A program made the translations under genes and the position numbers. A stretch of 5,340 bases of DNA from Pseudomonadota bacterium. GTDB taxonomy: Bacteria > Myxococcota_A > Bradymonadia > UBA4248. This document shows, piece after piece, positions 1-5,331 of the stretch. Every line of letters begins with the position of its first letter. Within the stretch, counting starts at the first letter, position 1. Below the pieces are notes generated by a model that was given only the letters and a program-made list of their open reading frames with translations, did not search any database and was not told where the DNA came from. Location: contig WQTY01000181.1 in the NCBI GenBank assembly GCA_009786045.1, positions 1 through 5,340 on the forward strand, given 5' to 3'.

Positions 1-73
1 CGCCGGCCCGCAACGCCCGCTCTCGGGGGAGCATTGCTCCCCCGAACCCCCTGCGATACTGCGTATCGCTTGT
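1..73 (-). repeat. Left copy of an inverted, hairpin-rich intergenic repeat element
   Basis: Read on the minus strand, this stretch matches the segment at 5109-5249 in order: ACAAG, a 7-bp hairpin with loop GCA, AGGGGG, a G-rich/C-rich hairpin, then GCGGGCGTTGCGGG followed by a GGCG end. On the + strand the two hairpins are GCGATAC-TGC-GTATCGC (53-69) and TCGGGGGAGC-ATT-GCTCCCCCGA (23-45). The copy is shorter than the right-hand one, lacking most of its central hairpins, and it runs into the window edge, so its outer end cannot be defined. No transposase or other mobility gene is visible. It may be a non-autonomous mobile repeat or a REP-like extragenic palindrome; I do not recognise the family. 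Confidence 0.7.
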
Positions 74-111
74 CGTGTGCCTTGTCTGACGCCTCAATGG
101 AACAAAACATC

Positions 112-141
112 TCGACAACAAGGCGCCGTCAATGTTAACAT
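112..141 (+). promoter_or_regulatory. Weak candidate promoter for the metallopeptidase gene
   Basis: TCGACA (112-117) and TAACAT (136-141) are separated by 18 bases, lie about 45 bases before the first gene's start, and sit between the arms of an 8-bp inverted repeat, ACGCCTCA (89-96) and TGAGGCGT (150-157). The match to sigma-70 boxes is partial, and the sigma preferences of the organism are unknown. It is simply the best candidate in the only gap upstream of this gene. Confidence 0.22.
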
Positions 142-186
142 ATTTACGCTGAGGCGTTACTGTCGCAGAGAGTGTAGGAGACCGAG

Positions 187-1602
187 ATGGGAGAGTACGA
201 ATCTCAACAGGCGCATAAACCCAATAACTGTATGTCGCATGAGTTGGCGTCTTCTAGAAAAGATGAGCTCTCCCCAGAGAAAGTCAATTTCTGGGAAATA
301 CACGATGATTTGATGTGCAACAGAGATAACGATGCCTATCACAAAATCATGAATTCCAATCATCGCGATGGCGAACATCTCGCAACATCGTTAATGATCG
401 ACGCGTTGATAACTGCTAAAAATCTTACCGCTGCGCAAAGGCATGACTGCCTGGACAAACTCTATGAACATATTGGTGCAGTTGATGCTCTTAAAAAATG
501 CATCAAGGCCCGTTTTGACGTAGATTTGATTGATACGAGCAATCTTGACTGTCCAACACTGAAAAACAAAGCCGCTGTGCACCATTCTCTCATAGAGATT
601 GCGAAGGACTTTTCAAGTGATCCAGACCAGGAAGAGGCTGTATTACTGGCGTCAGGGAAACGTCTTCTCAAGGATTGGACACGAGGCGGTGCTAAGGGAA
701 TTTACAGAAGTCTGCTTCTGCTATCGCCATCGCAGCACGAAATGGTTCATAGTGTCATGTATGGAGCCATGCGTGATTCTGGCGGCAGAGCCGTATTCGA
801 ACACGGTAGCATCCTTGTCTATTACACCGAAGAGAATCTCAGCAGAAAAGTAAGACACCCGAATTGCGACATGGGTGATGCAAAGTATGGGCTTCCTATC
901 TTTGAGAGTACCGTCATCCATGAAATCGCGCATATTCTGGATGGATCCGCAGGCAAGTATTCTGGAGGGGAATCTGAAGCAGGGAAAAAATTTCGAAAGT
1001 TTTCTGGTTGGACGGATGGGTTGTTGCCAACCTATGACGCTGCCCAACTGCTCCAAAGCATTATCCATTGCCTGGGAGAGGACAATTGTTACCCAAAATC
1101 GTTTACGGCTAAAGACAAGGAAATCGCGCGGGCAGTAGCAAAATCAGTCCTTGAAAATGAGATTGAAAGGTATGATGATATTAGCAGTCATGTCCTTCAA
1201 GCCTATCAAGACTGTGATTGCGATATCCATGGCATCACAGATGTCTGCCAGGATTCCAGGCGTTTCGAAAAGGCACTCAAAGACTGCACGCTTTTTGAGT
1301 ATATGCGTGATTCGTGGGCAAGCGGAAAACCCTGGATGAAGGGCAGGCGAAACGACAGGCCACGTCAAATTCACCAGGGTTATAAAAAACAAGCTTGGTA
1401 TGCCTTTGACAGCGCGGCGTTTGACAAAAAAGTCAGTTACCCTCAGCTGCGCGAGCCGGGCGAAGATTTTGCCGAAGTTTTCACCGTCTATCATGTGGCA
1501 GAATCTAAGGGGAAAGGGTTAAAGCCGGAACAAATCAAGTGGATCGAAGACGAACAGCTGCACGAGGATCCCACCAAAAAAGACGGTGAGGACGATGTTT
1601 AA
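187..1602 (+). CDS. Putative zinc metallopeptidase, gluzincin type, anthrax lethal factor-like (ATLF) pattern
   Basis: A 471-residue protein predicted to hydrolyse peptide bonds; the substrate is unknown. The zinc site shows HEIAH at residues 245-249 followed by ILD, and near the C-terminus EDFAEVF (426-432) preceded by Tyr418. In lethal factor-like gluzincins the third zinc ligand is the first Glu of an E-F-F-A-E motif, with a catalytic Tyr several residues before it, so His245, His249, Glu426 (ligands), Glu246 (base) and Tyr418 are the inferred catalytic set. The spacing from HEIAH to EDFAE, about 177 residues, is far longer than in lethal factor, and the intervening part contains clustered cysteines (QDCDCD). 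There are about twelve Cys in all, yet no signal peptide or membrane segment. The start is fixed: an in-frame TAG lies at 175-177 and AGGAGA (176-181) stands 5 bases before the ATG. Its last 8 bases overlap the lipoprotein start. Alternatives include another HExxH/ExxAE family such as Peptidase_Mx. Confidence 0.75.
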   Translation: MGEYESQQAHKPNNCMSHELASSRKDELSPEKVNFWEIHDDLMCNRDNDAYHKIMNSNHRDGEHLATSLMIDALITAKNLTAAQRHDCLDKLYEHIGAVDALKKCIKARFDVDLIDTSNLDCPTLKNKAAVHHSLIEIAKDFSSDPDQEEAVLLASGKRLLKDWTRGGAKGIYRSLLLLSPSQHEMVHSVMYGAMRDSGGRAVFEHGSILVYYTEENLSRKVRHPNCDMGDAKYGLPIFESTVIHEIAHILDGSAGKYSGGESEAGKKFRKFSGWTDGLLPTYDAAQLLQSIIHCLGEDNCYPKSFTAKDKEIARAVAKSVLENEIERYDDISSHVLQAYQDCDCDIHGITDVCQDSRRFEKALKDCTLFEYMRDSWASGKPWMKGRRNDRPRQIHQGYKKQAWYAFDSAAFDKKVSYPQLREPGEDFAEVFTVYHVAESKGKGLKPEQIKWIEDEQLHEDPTKKDGEDDV

Positions 1603-2278
1603 ATTTCATGTACCATCCTGTCTTTTGTGCGTTGTGTTAGGTGTGTCATGTTCAGCGTATCATCAATCTTTACCCAAAGACACGACACCATCTGCGAAAG
1701 CAACGCTCACGCCGACGACTGTTCCAGGGGTAATGTGGCATGAGGACATGACCAACAGGCTGCGCAAAGATGGAGAAGAATACAATACCGCCAAGGCAAT
1801 GGTCGAAGCAACATTGGGGCAGAATCGGTCGTGCCATGTGCGTTATGCCCTTGGCAATGTGGCTTTAGTCGAGGTGATCAAAGCACCGTGGCCCACTGTA
1901 AGTGACTCCGAGGGTGCCAGGTGGTATGTTGCCGTCATATTGGGTGACACGCCGCGTTTGGTACAACTTCCAGACAAATCGCTTTTTGCGCATTTTGCCG
2001 GCGTCATTCGTGCCAATCCTGATATCCTTGAGCCAGATCTTCGCTTAGGTACCGCATTGCGACTCGCCACCGGCGATGGAAACAGGGAAGACGAGCCCGC
2101 GCCAACCTGGACAGACGAAAACGGCATACTCACCATCCGTTATCACAAAAATATAGACACCGGCAGTTGGATAGAACCTTCAAGGCTTCACGATTGCACG
2201 ATCACCGTCGATGCTCGGCAAGACTATACTGTGGACTGTGTCGATATTGGTCCGGTTTATGATGACGATGATGACTAA
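1595..2278 (+). CDS. Predicted lipoprotein of unknown function
   Basis: A 227-residue protein with an N-terminal export signal: a short n-region with Lys3 and His5, a hydrophobic stretch over residues 6-17, then GVSC with Cys19 as the likely lipidated residue. This fits the permissive lipobox rule, although Gly at -3 is not the favoured Leu; plain signal peptidase I cleavage is possible. The mature part is probably periplasmic or envelope-attached, has few Cys (one at CHVRY and two near the end) and closes with five Asp after GPVY. I recognise no family. The ATG at 1595 was chosen because GGTGAGG (1585-1591) lies just before it and because it overlaps the upstream stop as ATGTTTAA, suggesting translational coupling; a GTG at 1586 in the same frame would add three residues. 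Coupling to a putative metallopeptidase suggests a partner, anchor or inhibitor role, but this is inference only. Confidence 0.75.
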   Translation: MFKFHVPSCLLCVVLGVSCSAYHQSLPKDTTPSAKATLTPTTVPGVMWHEDMTNRLRKDGEEYNTAKAMVEATLGQNRSCHVRYALGNVALVEVIKAPWPTVSDSEGARWYVAVILGDTPRLVQLPDKSLFAHFAGVIRANPDILEPDLRLGTALRLATGDGNREDEPAPTWTDENGILTIRYHKNIDTGSWIEPSRLHDCTITVDARQDYTVDCVDIGPVYDDDDD

Positions 2279-2387
2279 GCGTTGATTTGTGAGACTCTCC
2301 TAATCTGCGCTAGTTTCCTTGTTGGTATGGTTTTGTCCCAAATGAATTTTGAGGCAATCGCCATTGGGAACCCGCTTTGATGTATGT

Positions 2388-2394
2388 GGGGGGA
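2388..2394 (+). promoter_or_regulatory. Ribosome binding site that decides the Fic start
   Basis: GGGGGGA ends 6 bases before the GTG at 2401. The competing in-frame starts, TTG 2377 and ATG 2380, have only TGGGAA about ten bases upstream. The G-run is not a perfect Shine-Dalgarno copy but is the better placed one. Confidence 0.5.
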
Positions 2395-2400
2395 AACTCC

Positions 2401-3243
2401 GTGAGCTATCAACCGCCATTTACTGTATCTGCCGAGGCGATTTCGATGATCGCAGAAATCTCTGCGCGCATCGAACGCTACGCCATGAGGATGGAACAAG
2501 CGGATGCCCTGCGCCTGCGCCGCGTAAACAAAATCAAGTCCATCCATTCTTCGCTCGCCATTGAAGGGAATTCGCTGACAGAAAATCAAGTGACGGCCAT
2601 CCTCGACGGCAAGCAAATCGTAGCATCGCTTCGAGAGGTTCAGGAGGTCAAAAACGCCATCGCGACTTACGACCTGTTCCCGCAGCTGAATCCATTCTCT
2701 GTCAGCGACTTGCTGAAGGCACACGGAACAATGATGGCCGCGTTGATGGAACAGCCGGGACAATTCAGGACAAAAGGGGTTGGCGTTTTTTCACAAACAG
2801 ATGTTGTCCATATAGCACCACCGGCGAACCGTGTTGCAGCATTGATTGACGATCTGTTCGATTGGCTGAAAAATGCCAAAGATCATCTGCTGGTTCGCAG
2901 TTGTGTGTTTCACTACGAATTCGAATTCATCCATCCCTTTGCGGACGGCAATGGGCGTATGGGGCGTTTGTGGCAATCGCTGCTGCTTGGCAAACTACAT
3001 ACCGTTTTCCTTCATCTGCCAGTTGAATCCATGATTTACGACAGGCAGCAGGCATACTACCCAGGCTATCGCAGACAGCACGGCAAACGGCGATTGTGGC
3101 GTTTTCATCGACTATATGCTGGACAAGATCCTGCGGACGCTCAAAACACATCAGGGCGAACGGCATCCAACCGTTGGCGCAGTAAATGGCGCAGTAAATG
3201 GCGCAGTAAATGGCAATATCTTGGCTGTGCTGGCATATATTGA
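2401..3243 (+). CDS. Fic-domain protein (class II), C-terminus lost by a frameshift
   Basis: A predicted Fic enzyme, a family that transfers AMP or a related nucleotide moiety from NTPs to protein hydroxyls. Numbering from GTG 2401, the active-site motif HPFADGNGRMGR lies at residues 178-189, with catalytic His178, Asp182, Asn184 and Arg186/Arg189 all present. An N-terminal SLAIEG (51-56) fits the S/T-x-x-x-E-G/N autoinhibitory helix, with Glu55 as the inhibitory residue, which places it in class II. The sequence reads as a normal Fic protein up to YDRQQAYY (ending at residue 220), after which the frame departs. From 3061 on, this frame encodes a low-complexity Arg/Lys/Trp-rich tail with SKWR repeats and stops at 3241-3243, whereas the familiar continuation (QAIADS...) is found in the next frame. 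Removing one C from the CCC at 3060-3062 would restore a 334-residue protein ending at 3406. ATG 2380 is an alternative start. The Fic domain itself appears complete, so the 280-residue product could still fold. Confidence 0.85.
   Translation: MSYQPPFTVSAEAISMIAEISARIERYAMRMEQADALRLRRVNKIKSIHSSLAIEGNSLTENQVTAILDGKQIVASLREVQEVKNAIATYDLFPQLNPFSVSDLLKAHGTMMAALMEQPGQFRTKGVGVFSQTDVVHIAPPANRVAALIDDLFDWLKNAKDHLLVRSCVFHYEFEFIHPFADGNGRMGRLWQSLLLGKLHTVFLHLPVESMIYDRQQAYYPGYRRQHGKRRLWRFHRLYAGQDPADAQNTSGRTASNRWRSKWRSKWRSKWQYLGCAGIY
3060..3062 (+). other. Probable single-base insertion (frameshift) in the fic gene
   Basis: TACTACCCAGGCTATCGC reads Y-Y-P-G-Y-R in the Fic frame. With one C fewer it reads Y-Y-Q-A-I-A-D, the sort of helix that follows Y-x-x-Q-x-x-Y in Fic proteins, and the frame stays open through the GAVN repeats and the winged helix to 3406. 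I see no slippery heptamer in the right phase: the in-frame codons are TAC CCA GGC. An indel mutation or a sequencing/assembly error is therefore more likely than programmed shifting. Confidence 0.8.
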
Positions 3244-3406
3244 TGCGAACCCGGGATGCCGTGCGAATGCGATTGTAGGGGCATTGAATATGCCCTTGCG
3301 CACGGTTCAGCGCTACCTTGGACACTTGAAAGACGCAGGAAAAATCGAATTTATCGGGGCGCCGCGCAATGGCGGCTATTTTCGCAGGGAAACTGTAAAA
3401 AGATGA
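3116..3406 (+). CDS. Displaced C-terminal part of the Fic protein: linker repeats plus winged helix-turn-helix
   Basis: Open from at least 3062 in this frame; the first ATG is at 3116 but has no ribosome binding site, so it is best read as the natural 3' end of the fic gene rather than a separate gene. It begins with the helix DYMLDKILRTLK, runs through three GAVN repeats, and then shows a typical winged helix: helix (ILAVLAYIDAN), HTH (ANAIVGALNMPLRTVQRYL), a following helix (HLKDAGKIEFIG) and a wing ending GGYF. Many Fic proteins carry such a DNA-binding domain at the C-terminus, where it is thought to serve autoregulation. Its TGA overlaps the kinase ATG as ATGA, the hallmark of translational coupling, which supports this frame as the ancestral one. 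With the frameshift, this domain would not be joined to the Fic core, and ribosomes would end at 3243, well short of the kinase start. Confidence 0.75.
   Translation: MLDKILRTLKTHQGERHPTVGAVNGAVNGAVNGNILAVLAYIDANPGCRANAIVGALNMPLRTVQRYLGHLKDAGKIEFIGAPRNGGYFRRETVKR
3176..3214 (+). repeat. 12-base tandem repeat, three copies, in the fic linker
   Basis: The unit GGCGCAGTAAAT occurs three times without a mismatch (3176-3187, 3188-3199, 3200-3211), followed by a partial GGC. In the restored frame it encodes GAVN three times between the Fic domain and the winged helix. Because the unit is a multiple of three, copy-number changes would alter linker length without shifting the frame. Confidence 0.95.
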
Positions 3407-4905
3407 GGCTTACACAGAGATATGGCGATGAGTTCGCCGGCTGCAAAGAAAACACTCCCGGAATCGGAGCCCTGCCTACCCATCGGCAATTGATAGCGCT
3501 TAAGCCATCATCTGGCGATACTCTTGCCGGTTGCGAAGAAAACAGCCCGGAAATCGAAGCATTGCGTGTTCATCCGCAATTGGCCAGCCAATACCGAATT
3601 CTGCGCACCATCGGACGCGGTGCGCAGGGAACGGTCTACGAAGCACGCTACCTTCGCTCAGAGCTCTTTTGCGCCGTGCCGAACGTTGCCATCAAGGCAC
3701 TGTCATTTCGCGAAATCGCCGACTGGAAAGCTTCTGATCTCTTCATGCGCGAAATTGCGCTGCTTAAATCGATGCAAGTCGAGGGCACGCCGCGCTACAT
3801 TGATGCCATCGACGCCACTGCCGGCCCACAGCCTTACTATTTTCTCGTCCAGGACTTCATTCCGGGCGAATCGCTTCAGGCCAAACTGGACAGGGGCGAA
3901 ACATTTTCCACCCAGGAGGTCATTGCCATCGCGCTTGCGATCATTCCCATCCTCGAAAAGCTCAGAAGCTACTCCCCGCCAATCGTGCACCGCGATATTA
4001 AGCCATCGAACATCATGATGACACCAGAAGGCGACATCTACTTGATCGATTTCGGTGCTGCCATGTTCAGCGAGCGCCGCACGGGTGGCTCGACGTTCGC
4101 AGGCACGGCTGGCTACATGGCGCCCGAACAATGCATGGGCACCTCTACGCCAGATTCTGACGTCTACGGGCTGGGTGCCACGCTCATCCACCTGCTCACG
4201 GGCGTTGCGCCCTACAAAATGCAGATGCAAGGCACTTTCGCCATCGTTCCGAAAAAGAAAGAACGATCTTTTTTGACCACGTTGCGAACACCTTTTTTTG
4301 CCATCGCAGACGCCATCCGAAAACGATGGAAAACGGGCCACAAAAAACGCGCTGTCTCTTTCCCGTGTTCTATGACGCTGCGATTCAAACCTTATCTCCC
4401 CAAAGACACACCCCAATGGCTCGTGGAATTGCTCGAAGTCATGGTGTCACCTTATCCCAACCAACGGGTTAAGAATCTCGACAGGCTCGTTCATGCCATA
4501 CGCACCATCAGTAGTGTTGAGCTTGAGGGGCATTCCATGCATATGGATGAAGCTGCGCGGCTGGGAAGCATGAAGCGCATGGATTACCAGTATTTCATAC
4601 CTAATTGGGTTTTCGGTACTGTGTTCTTCGGCAGCCTAATGCTGTTTATACCCTGGTTTTACTGTATTACGATGTCCTTCTCCCAGATGCTATTTTCTAT
4701 CCTCTCCCCAGTGCTGTTTTCTCCCGAACGGAATCCCTTTCCAGGGGTCATTGCTGACTTTACAAGCCTAACTTGGTTTATTATAATGTGCATGCTCATG
4801 TTTACCATGGCTCTTATTGTGTATAGTAGATACCGAGCTGAAATATTGTACAAGCAATGGATGGATTTGGTAGAGGGCGGGTTTAAAAAAACACCCCCTA
4901 CATAG
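3403..4905 (+). CDS. Membrane-anchored Ser/Thr protein kinase (eukaryotic-type)
   Basis: A 500-residue kinase predicted to phosphorylate Ser/Thr of unknown targets. All catalytic elements are visible: glycine loop GRGAQGTV (71-78), Lys98 in VAIK, Glu117 of helix C, HRDIKPSN (196-203, base Asp198), DFG (216-218), activation segment with GTAGYMAPE (234-242) and the DVYGLG helix. Between the upper and lower C-lobe sits a roughly 50-residue insert rich in Lys/Arg (277-325). After the kinase domain come two predicted membrane helices (about 402-424 and 456-474), so the kinase domain and the short tail both probably face the cytoplasm. No extracellular sensor domain is present beyond a 30-residue loop. 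The N-terminus carries two copies of a 25-residue segment (8-32 and 38-62). ATG 3403 was chosen because it overlaps the upstream stop as ATGA; the frame is open further upstream, but there it runs across the Fic winged helix. The tail after about 4560 is visibly more AT-rich than the kinase core. Confidence 0.93.
   Translation: MRLTQRYGDEFAGCKENTPGIGALPTHRQLIALKPSSGDTLAGCEENSPEIEALRVHPQLASQYRILRTIGRGAQGTVYEARYLRSELFCAVPNVAIKALSFREIADWKASDLFMREIALLKSMQVEGTPRYIDAIDATAGPQPYYFLVQDFIPGESLQAKLDRGETFSTQEVIAIALAIIPILEKLRSYSPPIVHRDIKPSNIMMTPEGDIYLIDFGAAMFSERRTGGSTFAGTAGYMAPEQCMGTSTPDSDVYGLGATLIHLLTGVAPYKMQMQGTFAIVPKKKERSFLTTLRTPFFAIADAIRKRWKTGHKKRAVSFPCSMTLRFKPYLPKDTPQWLVELLEVMVSPYPNQRVKNLDRLVHAIRTISSVELEGHSMHMDEAARLGSMKRMDYQYFIPNWVFGTVFFGSLMLFIPWFYCITMSFSQMLFSILSPVLFSPERNPFPGVIADFTSLTWFIIMCMLMFTMALIVYSRYRAEILYKQWMDLVEGGFKKTPPT
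3424..3588 (+). repeat. Diverged tandem duplication at the kinase N-terminus
   Basis: Two 75-base units, 3424-3498 and 3514-3588, lie 90 bases apart. They encode GDEFAGCKENTPGIGALP and GDTLAGCEENSPEIEALR plus seven further residues each. By eye 14 of 25 positions are identical, including Cys, Glu-Asn, Pro, Ile, Ala-Leu, His and Gln-Leu. The second copy runs directly into the kinase glycine-loop strand, so it is probably the original and the first copy the added one. Confidence 0.85.
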
Positions 4906-5108
4906 ACGAAACGCTGGCATAGAATGCAGCCATCGCCTCGTAAGCGCCAGTTTGTTGTCCTGGATAGGATATTTGTGCATTTGAGCACGTTGGGGCAAAC
5001 CGCCCTTTGGGTACTCCTCCAAAGGAGGGGAGTTTAGGTGTATCCTTTTCAGCTTAAGTGACGACACATATCGTCAACATTTTCTCTGCAACACTTCGCC
5101 CTTCACCC
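4906..5108. other. Gene-free stretch downstream of the kinase
   Basis: No open frame with a start site or recognisable product on either strand, and no tRNA-like structure. The only ordered structure is the paired small hairpins at 5003-5033. No clear Rho-independent terminator with a T-run follows the kinase stop. The gene-free region continues through the repeats to 5340. Confidence 0.6.
5003..5033. repeat. Twin-hairpin intergenic repeat, possible weak terminator
   Basis: CCC-TTT-GGG (5003-5011) is followed at once by ACTCCTCC-AAA-GGAGGGGAGT (5013-5033), in which the five central pairs CCTCC/GGAGG are perfect and ACT/AGT close the stem around a GG bulge. CCTTTGG (5004-5010) can alternatively pair with CCAAAGG (5019-5025), giving two exclusive folds. 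From memory, paired hairpins of this CCC-TTT-GGG/CTCC-AAA-GGAG style recur between genes in many bacterial genomes. Only a short TTT follows, so termination is possible but not convincing. Confidence 0.55.
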
Positions 5109-5249
5109 ACAAGCAATGCGCAGCATTGCAGGGGGTGTGGGGGGCTCCCCCTGTCGGCAAACACTTCCTCTTCGAGGAAGATGCCGACATCCCCCTCAGG
5201 GAGGGGGACAGAGTTCCCCCACAAAAAAGCGGGGCGTTGCGGGGCGGCG
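5109..5249 (+). repeat. Right copy of the inverted, hairpin-rich repeat element (long form)
   Basis: It begins with ACAAG and the hairpin GCAATGC-GCA-GCATTGC (5113-5129), then AGGGGG, TGTGGGGG (5136-5143), a nested core, CCCCCACA (5216-5223) and GCGGGGCGTTGCGGGG followed by CGGCG. Start, order and end match the minus strand of 1-73. The core, largely absent from the left copy, holds TGTCGGCA (5152-5159)/TGCCGACA (5182-5189) enclosing CTTCCTC-TTC-GAGGAAG (5164-5180), then CCCCCTC-AGG-GAGGGGG (5191-5207), while TGTGGGGG can pair with CCCCCACA to close the whole. No protein is encoded. Confidence 0.75.
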
Positions 5250-5272
5250 TTTGAGCCCCGCACAGGGGGTAG

Positions 5273-5331
5273 CCGCGTATCGGCTGTAGGGGCGACCGTC
5301 CCTGGTCGCCCGTTACTACAGCCGATAGCGG
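5273..5331. repeat. Long compound extragenic palindrome
   Basis: CCGC, a bulged G, and TATCGGCTGTAG (5278-5289) pair with CTACAGCCGATA (5316-5327) and GCGG; inside, GGGCGACC (5290-5297) pairs with GGTCGCCC (5304-5311) around the loop GTCCCT. Only GTTA (5312-5315) on the right arm is unpaired between the two stems. The inner GGGCGACC/GGTCGCCC core resembles a palindrome I have seen scattered between genes in several phyla. It may be a REP/MITE-like unit or a bidirectional terminator without a T-run. Confidence 0.8.

Noticed and set aside
721..1068. 115-residue minus-strand frame within the metallopeptidase gene
   Set aside because: It covers the HEIAH region in antisense and has no ribosome site or domain.
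2279..2400. Promoter or operator before the Fic gene
   Set aside because: TCCCAA (2336-2341) and TTGGGA (2364-2369) form a small inverted repeat, but no convincing -35/-10 pair with proper spacing was seen.
2275..2763. 162-residue minus-strand frame covering the gap before the Fic gene
   Set aside because: It is antisense to the well-supported Fic N-terminus, its composition is shadow-like, and it has no recognisable motif.
3055..3068. Programmed ribosomal frameshifting in fic
   Set aside because: No slippery run in the proper phase, no stimulatory Shine-Dalgarno and no obvious stem follow; a single-base indel explains it more simply.
3256..3402. N-terminal extension of the kinase frame upstream of 3403
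   Set aside because: It is the out-of-frame reading of the Fic winged helix; the ATGA overlap gives a better start at 3403.
3703..4416. 237-residue open frame on the minus strand
   Set aside because: It lies wholly inside the kinase gene, is rich in Arg/His/Gly as expected for an antisense shadow, and shows no domain; the + strand carries every kinase motif.
4870..4902. Terminator hairpin across the kinase stop codon
   Set aside because: GTAG..GGG can pair with CCC..CTAC, but the stem has mismatches, the A-run is in the loop, and no T-run follows on the + strand.
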